From: Pseudofabraea citricarpa
Taxonomy: Eukaryota > Ascomycota > Leotiomycetes > Helotiales > Dermateaceae
Length of the DNA: 64,000 bases
Direction: 5' to 3'
NCBI GenBank assembly: GCA_029641185.1
Contig: JAPWGK010000002.1
Span: 1,984,001-2,048,000 of the forward strand
Below the pieces are notes generated by a model. It did no database searches. It worked only from the letters and a program-made list of their open reading frames with translations, and had not been told where the DNA came from. Below are positions 12,401 to 24,429 of the stretch, in pieces. Each line of letters opens with the position of its first letter. The first letter of the stretch is position 1. Both the position numbers and the translations under genes were made by a program.

Positions 12401-14724
12401 TTTTAATAAAATTAGATTCTAAACTAAAGAAAATAAAAAGCTTATTACTTTTTATACTAGATAAAACTCGTATAAATATAAGATACTTTCTTTTAGATTA
12501 ACTAATAAACCTTTAATATTTTAGAATTTTATAAATAAGATATTTTAGAAATATTCTAATAATTTTATTTTATCTTATATTAATAATATTTATATTTATA
12601 TTAATAAAACTAGAGAAAAATATATAAAATATATTAGAAAAGTCTTAATTAAATTATAAAAGGTAAGACTTTAAATAAATATTAAAAAGTATATCTTTTA
12701 TTAAGATAAGATTAAATTCCTAGGATTAATTATTAGTATAAAAGAAATTAGAATAAATCCTAATAAGATTAAGGATATTTAAGAATAAGAAATATTTAAG
12801 AACTTAAGAGATATATAAAGCTTTATTAGATTTATAAACTTTTATAAAAGATTTATTAAGAATTACTTTAGGATATTCTTTCTAATTAATAACCTAAGTA
12901 AAAAGGAGGAGAAAACGAAAGGTTTTAATTAGAATAATAAATATTAGAATACTTTTAAAAAACTAAAAAAGGTAATTACCTTAGTATTAATACTTATATA
13001 TTTTAATAAAAATAAGTAATATATTATAAAGTATAACTTATTAGATTATATTAATATAAGAGTATTATCTTAATATAAAGAGGATAAACTTTTATATCTT
13101 ATAATATTCTTTTCTAGAAGACTCTTATTAGCTAAGTATAATTATAAAATCTATAATAAGAAACTCTTAGTAATAATTAAATACTTTAAGAAATAAAAAC
13201 CTAAACTTTAAGGAATAAACCTACTAGTATAAGTACTTTTAGATTATAAGGCTCTAGAATATTTTATAACTACTAAGAAACTAATAAGAAGATAAGCTAG
13301 ATAAATAAAATTCTTATTAGAATTTAATTTCTAGATTATTTATAAACTAGGAAAATAAAATAAGAAAACAGATATTTTAACTAGAAGATCTTAAGATAAA
13401 TTATAAGATAAGTTAGATAATTAATAAAAAAAATAAATATAAATTATTCTTTCTAAAAGTAGAATTAATAAAAAAGAAGCTCTAGAAGTATTTAACTTAT
13501 ATATCTAAGTTATAAGAGTAAAATAAATAATTCCTAAGTATATTTAGGAGGAATAAAAGAATAATTAGTTCTACTAAGAAACTCTTAAAGCTTTAAGAGA
13601 TAATAAACTAGTAAAAGATATTCTTAAGTTATATTATAAAGATTAAGATAATATCTTATTTTATAAGAATCGAGTCTAAGTTCTAGAAGCTTATAAAACA
13701 GAATTAATTTAGAAAATATATAAAGAACCTATAATTAGATACCCTAGCTAAGGAGAGATATTAATCCTTTTATAAGATAATTATATTTAGAAGAATATAA
13801 ATAAAGATCTAGATTAATATATTAGAAATTATTATATTTATAGAAAGTCTAAAATAAATAATACTACTTACTAAGGATATCTAAAGCTACTATTAATATT
13901 AGATAAATCTTAGAATTATATATCTATAGACTTTATAACTAGACTTCTAAAAAGTAATAGATTTAATATTATTCTAGTTATAATCTATAAATTATTAAAA
14001 GAAAGATATTATATTTTTTATAAATATAAAGATAAAAGAATAAGTATAAAAGAAATTACTAAATTATTCTTAAAGAATATATAAAAATACTATAAATTAC
14101 CTATAACTTATATCTTTAATAAAGGTTCTTAATTTATAAGTAAGATATAAAGAAAATTTTATAAGATATTAGGAATAAACGTTTAATTATCTATTATAAT
14201 ATACCTAGAAATAAATAACTAAATAAAAAGAATAAATACGAAAATAAAATATTACCTAAGAGCTTATATTAACTACCTATAAGATAACTAGAGTTAAATC
14301 CTACTAATAGTAGAATTTATAGGAAATAAATATTAATTTATAAGTATAAAGATTATATTATTCTTTATAAATAAAAGATATAAACTAAAAATAGATTTTA
14401 ACTAGGAAAATATAAAGATTAATTAATTATAACTAGTAAAAAGTAAACTAGATAAAGGATAAGTAATAGAATTTATAAAAAGAATAAAAAATACTTAGAA
14501 ATTTATATATAAAGAAATAACTTAGTCTTAAAATAAGATAAAAAAATATATAAATAAGAAATAATTACTAGTACTAAATTATAAACTAGAAGATAAAGTT
14601 TATATCTTAATAAAGAATATCTAAATATAAAGACTTTTATAAAAATTAGAATATAAGAATAAAAAACCTTATAAGATTAAGAAGAAAATTAAACTAAGCT
14701 CTTATAAAATAAAGTTATTATTAG
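9420..14724 (+). pseudogene. Gypsy B gag-pol remnant
   Basis: Reading TAA/TAG as former Gln codons gives a recognisable gypsy polyprotein. At 10963-11004 the spacing of a CCHC zinc knuckle (C-x2-C-x4-H-x4-C) is exact but all four ligands are Tyr codons. A protease-like stretch lies near 11220. The RT begins near 12190, with the KLGGRLRFYINYRKLN region near 12255; the catalytic Asp pair is Asn-Asn (12582-12587). KFLGLI follows near 12716. RNase H lies at about 12970-13400 and integrase from about 13500. The frame is cut at 14724 by element C and resumes at about 28224. Not functional. Confidence 0.85.
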
Positions 14725-15025
14725 TATAATAGGGTTATATACTCGATTTTATTACTTTCTTTGCTTTTATAAGGAGTTATTACTACCTTAGGTACTATTA
14801 CGTAAGGGCTCTACAAGTACTCTTTAAGCGCTCTAGGAGCTATATACTATTATTTATACTTTACTACTATAGTTAATTAACTACTTCTTTTACCTCCTAC
14901 CTTTATAACTATTAATTCGATTACTAAATATACCTTATATATAGTTATATATATTATATTAGTTACTAGTTACGTTTATAGTATTATAGATTCGGATACG
15001 CCCTAATATTTATCGCCCTATTATA
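14725..15025 (+). repeat. 5' LTR of gypsy C
   Basis: 301 bp, partner of 27918-28219. The sequence just inside begins TTAGTAACCTACG, which could be a RIP-altered primer-binding site (TGG to TAG), but this is weak. Confidence 0.87.
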
Positions 15026-15239
15026 TTAGTAACCTACGTAGGGACTTTAAATAATAATAAACGTAAACTAGATCGTAACTTATAATATTAATATAATAAA
15101 CTTGTTTAGTATTAACCTTTAATAATAGGCTAAGCTCTTAAAGTACTTAGAGTATAATTATATAATTACTAGTAAAAGTAGCTAGAGATATTAAAACCTA
15201 CGAATATAGTTAACTATTAAATATATAAGGTATCGATCC

Positions 15240-15930
15240 GAGTTATTCTATAGGCTAGATACTTAATAGTAAATACAAAGGATAATACTAGAGTACTTAG
15301 GAGATTAGGAACTTATAATAGATAATAGGTGATAATTAGAATAATATAATAGTACGAAGGTTAAAGTCCTTAGGGAGGTAAAATAACTAGAATAATAGGA
15401 ATATTAGGAGGATTAGGAACTTATAAAGGATAAGAGATAATTATAACTATAAGAATATATAACTTTAGGGGTTATCTAAAGGTACGTAGGTACGTATACT
15501 ACTAGGGGCGTTAAGACTATTATTAGAATAATAGAGGTATATCTTTATAAGCCTTAGTTTAGGCGAAAGATATAATATTTAAAATTAGAGGAGGATTAAA
15601 AGGGATATTATAATAGTAGGTATTAAGGAGACCCTAAGAACTAGAGACTAGAGGGATATAAGGCTCTAGTATTTCTATTTATAAATAATAGTTTTAAGAA
15701 ATAACCTTAACCTTAGTATAAGTATAAAGCAAGTAATTATATTAGACTAGGCGAGGCCTTACTAAAAGCTTAGGCTATAATAGAGGAGCTCCTAGTTAGT
15801 ACTAGCAGGTATAAATTATACTTAAAGCTAGAGAATATAAGAGGATAAGAGGAGTAATATATTATTATACTAGAAAGAGAATAAGTAGTTAATTAGTCGT
15901 CCTTTTATTTATTTTTAGTTTATTCTATTT
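15240..15930 (+). pseudogene. Coding-like region upstream of gag in gypsy C
   Basis: One + frame has comparatively few TAA/TAG codons and a charged, protein-like composition, for example LEEDQKGYYNSRYQGDPK followed by a Glu/Leu/Arg-rich segment ending near 15920. No domain is recognised. It may be the N-terminal part of gag or a separate small ORF. Because RIP removes TGA, openness alone proves little; composition is the main support. Confidence 0.4.
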
Positions 15931-16959
15931 AGTTAGTTAATAAAGTTTATATTATTTATACTATTATTTATTTTCTAGTTAACTCTATAAGATAAATACT
16001 ACTTATAGTTTAGTATAAGTATTCCCTTAGTCTATTAAGGTTACTATAAAGACTATATTTGTTATAATAGTATCTTAATAAGAAGATAATATTCTTAAGT
16101 TTAGATCCTAACTACCCCCTACTTATACTAAGTTTCCTATAATAATAAGTCTAATATAAAGAGTATATAGGAATCGAAGTTATTCGTTTATCTAGTACTT
16201 AATCGAAAATATAATACTAGGACTCTTTAAAACTTAGGACCTAAGCTCTAGAGTATAAATAAAACTAAGTTCGAATACTTAAATAAGAAATTAGTTATCT
16301 TAGAAGAGCCTAAGAGTAAGTAAGAAGTATAATATAACTAGTAAAGTAAGAGTATAAAAGTAGTAGAGTAATAGCTACTTATTTCTAGGAAAGTTAATAT
16401 AAAAAAAGTAAACCTTATATTATATCTAATTATAATATTAATTTTATCCTTTTAGAAATACGTAATAAAAGCAAATAATAAAAACTTAGAAGTAAAGCTT
16501 TCCTATTTAGGTTATACTAATAGATATATATAGTTTTAAGTTATTTCTTTTATATCTAACGTTTTAATAGTATAAGACTAAGAGGGATCTAATCTTATCT
16601 TATAACTTACTTCTTAAAGTTATATATTATATATATATAAAAGGCAAACGTTTAGGTAAAGTAAAAGCTCTAGATAATTTAGCTAAATAGACTTTTACTT
16701 AGTTTTTCTAATTATTCTATAATTTATAACTCCTTATTATCTTATTTAATCCTCTCTTAGTACTCGCTTAGTACTTAACTTAAGCTTATATAACTCTAAT
16801 CTAGTATTATAATATCGTCTTAAGAATACTCTCTTATTATTAACTCTCCTCCCTTACCTGTTCCTTCCTATAGATAAAAATAAAGGAAGAAAAGAAAGCT
16901 CTTAATATCTTCTCTAAACTTATTAAGCTTAGGGACCCCGCCTAGCGTAGGTATTCCTA

Positions 16960-18230
16960 GTAAGAAAGGGAAATAAATAGCTATCTAACCTAAGGTAATA
17001 TATAAAATAATATAAGTTACTTTAAAGGTTCGCCCTCTTAGCTCTACTAGTATTCTTCTTTTTAAGAAGATAGAGGCTACTAAGTTTATCTAATACTATA
17101 AACGGATAATACTTAATAAAGGTCTCTCTAATACTAAGCTAGTTCTTAGATACCCTAACTACTATTACTTACTAGTTTATTCTTATACTAAAGTATTAGA
17201 TAGCTTTAAGTAGAGAAATTAGGTTACCTTTAAGAAAGTATTCCTAAAGGAGTAAGCCGATTATAACTCTAAGTAACTTTAGTATATTATTAAGTTCTTA
17301 AATACTTTAGTTAATCGCCTAAAGGAAGATATAGCTAAAATCTTAGAATTCCTAAAGATATATAAGCTAAGCTTTAAGCGACTACTTAGTAATAGCTAAC
17401 TAAGCTCTTATAAACAAGTATATAAGCTCCTCTCTAGTCTTCCTAAAGACTATATCTTTACTACTATAAAGAAGGAGAAGATTAAGTATAATAAACTAAG
17501 AACTTTTATATTTGCTAAGATCTATAAGTTTACTAAGACTTATACCTAAGCTAAGAAGGATCTTATCTACTTGCTTAAGTAGGATAATAATAATACTATT
17601 ATTATTAATAAGCTACTAGACCTCTAATTATATAATAATCTAAATAAGACCTTTAACTTAATTATACTCTTTATACTAGTAGTTAATAACCTTATATAAA
17701 CTATTATAACTCTTAGTATAATACTTAGTAATATAACTATAAAGATATAAGCCTCTAAAGCGGAATTATAGTAAGATTAATAATATTACTAATATAATAG
17801 CTAAGATATTATTAGAAGATTATATTACCTTTAAGATTATTATAATTAAGTACTAAAAAGAGAAAGGTAAGCTACCTATTACTACTAGTAAAGGTAATAT
17901 TAGAGTTAATATATTAGAGATCGAGTTTTATAATAATAAGCTAGAGTTACTTAAGTGATATAATAATTATAATATTAAAGAGAAGGTTAATAAGATATAT
18001 CGTATAATAGAAGTATATAACTATAAGTATAATTCGAGTTATATAATAGGTATAAATCCTAGTACTAGTATTTATATTAGTACTTTATAGACCGGCTATT
18101 AATAGTCTAACTCTATAGATTAAGATTATATATATTAGTATTATAGTAAGTACTTTTATTTCTCTAATAACTATCTAATACTTACCTATTACCTAGAAGT
18201 TAGAATTATTTATAAAGATAAGAGTAATAG
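16960..18230 (+). pseudogene. Gypsy C gag remnant with zinc-knuckle footprint
   Basis: A + frame from about 17020 reads as a gag-like helical protein (segments such as LNTLVNRLKEDIAKILEFLK and LLSSLPKDYIFTTIKKEK). At 18133-18174 the C-x2-C-x4-H-x4-C spacing of a retroviral zinc knuckle is exact, but each Cys and His codon now reads Tyr (TAT), as expected from TGT to TAT and CAT to TAT. Confidence 0.7.
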
Positions 18231-18499
18231 CTAGGTATATTCTAGACTTATAAGATCTAATTTAGTACCCTTTTAAAAGGCTAAGGTATCTTAAGGTATC
18301 CTTATAAAAGAATAATATTTATACTATAATAATAATAAGATCCCTTACTATAATCGATTTAAGATACTTTAGCTTAAGAAGAATATAAAGACTAAATCTA
18401 ATATTAATATTAAGGCGAGTAAATATAAGCTTACTAAGATTCGTAAGTATAAGAAGAAAGGTATTATAACTAGCTCTATTAGTATATAAGATAATACTA

Positions 18500-21400
18500 T
18501 AACTCTCTAATATATAATACTAGTTACTAAATTCGAAGAAGAGTTAGACTCCTACTATTAGTTATAGCTAGCTATAATAAGTAAAGATAATAAGATTAAG
18601 TAAATTATACTTAATATTCTTACTATTATACCTATAGGCCTAAGAGGTACCCTAGTAGTTACTAATACCTTTAGGAAGACTAAGTTAAGTACGAGTATCT
18701 AAAAGAATACTAAGAAGCTAGAGAAAACTATTAAGTTTATTACTTTAGTATCTAGAATTATAGATTTAGATACTTTAGAGTAAGTATTTTACTAATATAA
18801 ATTAATTAATACTAAGATATCTAGGTATAATAGGGAGCTCCTAAGTACTTAGGGAACTCTTATTAAGGACTTAATATAGCTAAGCCTAGATAATAATAAG
18901 ACCTTAGAGGCTACTAAAGCTAAGAAGAAGAAGGAATATAAGCCTTATATCTTATAAGCTAAGATACTTAAAGTATAATATATAATTATAAATTAGACGA
19001 TTATATTTATATATAAATAAGCTTTTATCTTTAATTAAATAAACCTAGCTTAAACTATAGGAATTAGCTACTATTAACTTCTAAGTAATATAATTTAAAT
19101 TAATATACTAAAGGTTAAGAAGCTAGGACTTCGTATAGGTATAAGCTTTCTTATATAAAGTATAACTACTAGAGTTAATATTCTATTATATTATATTAAT
19201 AGCTTATACTTACTAGTTATTATCTATAGCTATAATAATTAGAAGTTAATATAAGTAATAGGTATAATAGATATAAGTACTAAGATTAATATTATAACCT
19301 ATAATATCTAGAGAAAAGCTAGTCTTAGTATTAGAAAAAAGAAGAACCTTATAACTATTAATTATAAGGGGACGTCTTAAGTAATTCTTAGGGTCTATAA
19401 TAATATATAGCTAAATATTAGTAGTATATAGATAACCTTATATATCTACGTAATATAATAATTAGGCTATAGCTTAATACTCGGATAGCTATTTATATAT
19501 AAGATAAGAGCGAGCTTAGAATAAAACTTAAAGAAGAACTATAGGATATAGATTATAACTAATAATAATATTAGTAGGATCGGGCTTTTATATCTTTATA
19601 CTACTACTTATAGGTTTAAGACCTAAGTAATATAATAATAGGATCTAGAGGATAACTCGGACTCTAGGAGTAACTTAGAAAACTAGATATTAATCTATTA
19701 TAAGAGGAGTAAGTTAAGAGATATATAAATAAATCTCTTAAATATATATAAGGAACCTTACTAAAGGAGAAGAGAGACGAGCCTAATATAGGGAAAATAA
19801 TAGAGGACTATAATATACCTATAGATATAAACGCAAATAAGAAGGCTAATACTCTATTACGTTTATTATTAAGATAAGAGAAATATAAGAAGATTTAAGG
19901 AATACTTAAGTTAGATTATAAGCTTAAGAAAGCCTTCTTAGTTAGAGCTCTAAGACTTAAGAGAGCTTAATAAGTACTTACTAGAAGCTTACTAAGTATT
20001 CTATTAGTTCTCTTAGAGACCTTAATACTAGAAAGTAAGCCTAAGGTACCTAAGGGTAAAAGGATAATAGGAGTAACTCTATAAAGTTCTCTCTTTCTAA
20101 AGAGTAGTTTATATATTACTAGTCTTAAAGGGCTATTAAGGTTACAAGTATTTTATAAAGGTATAATACTTCCTCCCTTTAAGATAAGATATAAAAGGGA
20201 AGTCTTAACTCTCTATAAGTAGAAGGCCTAAAAGATAAGACTTATAGATCTTAGAGGAGATATAAGAGTTAAGCTATTTAGTCTTAATAACTAAGAGGAA
20301 GTTATTAAGTTAATAGAAAAGCTACTAGTTATTCTAGGTCCCTATAATAACTAGTTCGAGCCTTAATATACGAAGTTTCTAAAGGGCTAAAAACTTATAC
20401 TAGAGAGAATATAAGACTTATTTATAAGTAATATATTAACCTTAAAAGAGAAAGAGGTATTTTAAGAGATATTCTATAATAGGAAAGGAGTATTCTTATT
20501 TAACTAATTAGAGAAAAGACTTATAAAGCTAGAGGTTACTAAGCTATAAGAGATTAGGATAATATTATATAAAGTATAATAGGTATAAAACTTTCTAATT
20601 ATTAAGAGGCTCTATAAGATTATATATAAGATAATAAGCGAGCGTATTACTAATAATATACTAGAAAGCTATTATAAGTCGTATAAAAACCTATAGTTCC
20701 TAGTTATAAAAGAAAAGCTAAATAAGTATAAACTTATAGGTATAACTATAAAATATAATATAATAATAATTAGAGATACTAACCTTCCTTTATTAGTAGA
20801 TTCTTTTATAAAAGAGTTCGTATACCTCTAGATTATTAGCTTAATCGATTTATTCTTTAACTATAATTAGATTCTACTAGCTAAGTAGAGTAAAGACTTA
20901 ATCGCTTTCTTTATAGATAATATTAGATTATTAAGGGCTATTACTCTTATATAAGGTATAATAAATTTAATAGCTTAGTTCGTACGTATTATATCTAAAG
21001 TACTCTTTTCCCTAAATCCTTATATTATCAAATTATTCCTTAATAATATTAGTATTAAAGGATCCTATTTATAGTATAATAATAAAAAAGTTCTTCTAGA
21101 AGTTTAGTAATTTATAATAGAATATATATAAAACCTTAGTAAGACGTTACTTAAGCTTAAGAGGGTAGGTTTAACTATTAGTCCTAAGTCTAAGTTTTAT
21201 ATAAAGGGCGTTAAAGTTATTAGATTTATCTGTAATCCTAAGAGTAAATTACCTATTAATATAAAGATTATAAAGCTAGTTAATTAGCTAGATCTAACTA
21301 ATATAAAAGAGGTTCGTATCTTCTTAGGGATCTATATATATTATTATATCTAGGTTAAAACCTTTACGCTTATTATAGAACTATTATATAGTTTATTAAA

Positions 21401-23640
21401 GAAGAATATAATATTTAAGTAGGATAAGAGATACTAGAGGGCTAAACTAGAGCTTATTAAGGTATTAGTAAAGGCTTCTTATCTTATTATAATTAACTAT
21501 AAGCTTAGAGTAGGAATAATCTATATTACTATTAATATAAGTCTAGATAGCTAGGGAGGTATACTCTTATAGGATAATAAAGATAAGAAGAGGTATCTAA
21601 GTAGGTATAAGTTAGGGACGTAAAATATAGCTAAGTATAATTATAATACTACTAAACGTAAGTATAAAAGTATTCTTAAGATACTTAAGAAAGTAAAAGA
21701 GTATATTATTAGGGTATATTTTACTCTTAAGATAGATACTAATATACTTATTACTTAGCTTAATAGTACTACTTTAGATATACCTAGTATATTATTAATA
21801 AGATAGATTACCTAGATTTAGTTATTTAACTTTAAGATTATATATATATCTAGTAAGAAGAATAAAACTATAGACGTATTATCTTATTATCCTATTATAA
21901 AAGAGGAACTTAAAGATAAAAAGTAAGAAGAAGAGATTAATAATTATATTATCTTCTAACTTAGCTTTCTTTAAATAATACCTGTTTTAAGATCTTATAC
22001 TCGCCCGAATACTAAAATAAGTATTATCCTTTAGGGTAAGTAAAGCCTTAAGTTAAAATAAATTATAGTATTTCTTATAACTCTTAAGAGACTAGCTAGT
22101 ATTAGAGACGAAGAATAATTAGTATTTTAATAGTATATTATAGGATTCTAAGTATACTAAAGTATACTATAGTAGAGACCTACTAGGAGTAAGTATAAAT
22201 AATATATTATTAATAATCTAAAAGAGCAAGCAGATATTATTAAAGAGTTATATAATAGAGAGGTATATAAGAGATAAGAGGTAATATATACAAAGGTAGT
22301 AGAATATTACTTCTAGGAAGGATACTATAAGTAAGTAAAGGTATATATAATATTATATTCTTAGTATTAATTTAGGTTATATAATATTACTTATAAGATA
22401 ATCTATATAACTAGAGTATTATATATATACTATAAATAATATCTAGATATTACTAATCTCCTATTAAGTATAAGTAAGTCGTTTATTATTAATATATATA
22501 AGAAGGTATTAGATATAACTATAGGGTATATTATCTCTAAAATAGACTCTACCTATATTATAGCTTTTATTAAAGAGGATATTCTCTATATCTATAGTAT
22601 ATTTAAGATACTTATTATTAATAGAGGACCTAAGAACTAGGGAAGCCTTAATAATCTTATATCTAAGCTTAAGTTTATTAAGATATAAGTAAGTACTTAT
22701 AATTCTTATATCTAAGACTTAATTAAAAGAGGCTACTTTAATATTAAGACGGCTTTATTTAAGATTATAAATAGGATATTTAAGAATTAGCTAAGGTATA
22801 TTAAGAAGGTCTACTTTATAGATAATACTATAATAAGAGCTCTTATAGGGCTTATTATATTCTATTTATAATTTAACTTTAAGATTATACTTATTATTAA
22901 AAGCAAATACCTAATATAATAGTATCTAAGATAAGACCTAATTAAGAAGATAAATAGAAAGTCTTTAATTGCTTTACGTATTAAGTAACTTGAAATCTAT
23001 AATAAATATATACTAGAGGTTCTACTAATAAAGTAGTATAAATACTAAGAATCGAAAGAAGCTACTAATTATAGCTATATCTTATAAAAGGAACTACTCC
23101 TTAAAGGGGATATTATTCTCGTATTTGATACTATATAAGAAGCTAATATATTAAAATAATAAGCGCTTAATTTTAGGTAGAGAGGCTTATATATAATCTT
23201 AAAGGCTAATAGTAAGAAGGGTACCTATTAGCTTAGTAAAATAAATATAATACCTCTTTATAATACTTATACTAGATATAAATTAAAGAAATTTATTTAA
23301 AGAGAAGGTATTTATATTCTTACTAATAGTATTAAGCCTTTAGAAGATAAAACTATTATTAGAGTACTAATACGTCTAAACCTTAGAGACCCTAATAAGC
23401 CCTTACTAAACCCTAAGGTAAAGCTTACTAGTAACTCCCCTAGTCTTTTAAAACTACTCTTATAATTATAAGAGTAGCCTAATAATCTTAGGCTAGCTTC
23501 TTAAGTGCTAGCTAGGATAGATTAATAAGATAATATATAAGAAACCTCTTTAGAGGAAGCTAGTAATAATAAGATTAATATAATTGTTAAAGGTACTAAA
23601 AAAGAAGTACTAGAAGGAGCTCCTATTATATAATCCTAAG
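18500..23640 (+). pseudogene. Gypsy C pol remnant (protease, RT, RNase H, integrase)
   Basis: Readable + frame. Protease-like region around 19250. RT includes IISLIDLFFNYN near 20840; the catalytic box is FLNNISIKG near 21036-21062, where the family has FLDD-x-x-KG, so both Asp codons are Asn. RNase H spans about 21490-21910 (KYNYNTTKRKYKSILKILKK, then the DVLSYYP end). The integrase core and C-terminal part lie at about 22300-23350. In-frame TAA/TAG occur throughout, so it cannot encode protein. Confidence 0.8.
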
Positions 23641-24429
23641 TAATTATATAAGCTACTCGTATAAAAGAGATTTTTAGATAATAAGAACTTAACAAATAAT
23701 AAGAATTAATTTTATACGAAAAGAAGCTAATAGTAGTAATTAGGTAAGAAACTAGCTATAATATACTAATAGTAACACGTGAAAGACTAAGAGTAGGATA
23801 CTCCTTTCTAGAATACTTTCTCTATCTATAACCTAATTTATAGTATTTTAATACCTAGTATTTTAAAGAAAGAATAATACTTGGTTCGAGATTTAAATAT
23901 CTTTTAGTAGCTCCTCTTATTTGATATTTTACTAATAAATTTCCTTTTATATTATTATTATTATTTTTAGATATTATTCGTTTAAGTTTGATTTTATTTT
24001 CTTAATTTAAGTATTATTTCTCTATTTAAAAATTTTTTTTCTATAGTTAGGGGACGACTAGTATATTAGAGGGAAGGGAAGAGAATCCTTAAATTATAAA
24101 AAGTCTTTTAGGGATTAGAAGCTATAATAAGACTCTAGGAGTTCTTACTAAGTATATATTAAGTACTCTAGGTACTATTAATAAGTCTACCTAAGTAATT
24201 CTTTAAATAGTTTTAAATAGAATTTATATAAATATAAGATAAGAATATTATAAATTATTAAGTAAAATAATACTTTAATTCTATAAGTATAAATCTATTT
24301 ATTTATCTAAACGTATAGCTATATATAAGACCGGGTATTAAAAAATAAGAACTCTAAACCTAGAAATAATCTATTATTATAAATACTTAAGTAAAGACTC
24401 TATAAGAGTAAAATACAAAAGGATTTCTT

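Noticed and set aside
15026..15045. Definite tRNA primer-binding site of gypsy C
   Set aside because: TTAGTAACC could be a RIP-altered TGG start, but no tRNA 3' end could be matched with confidence.
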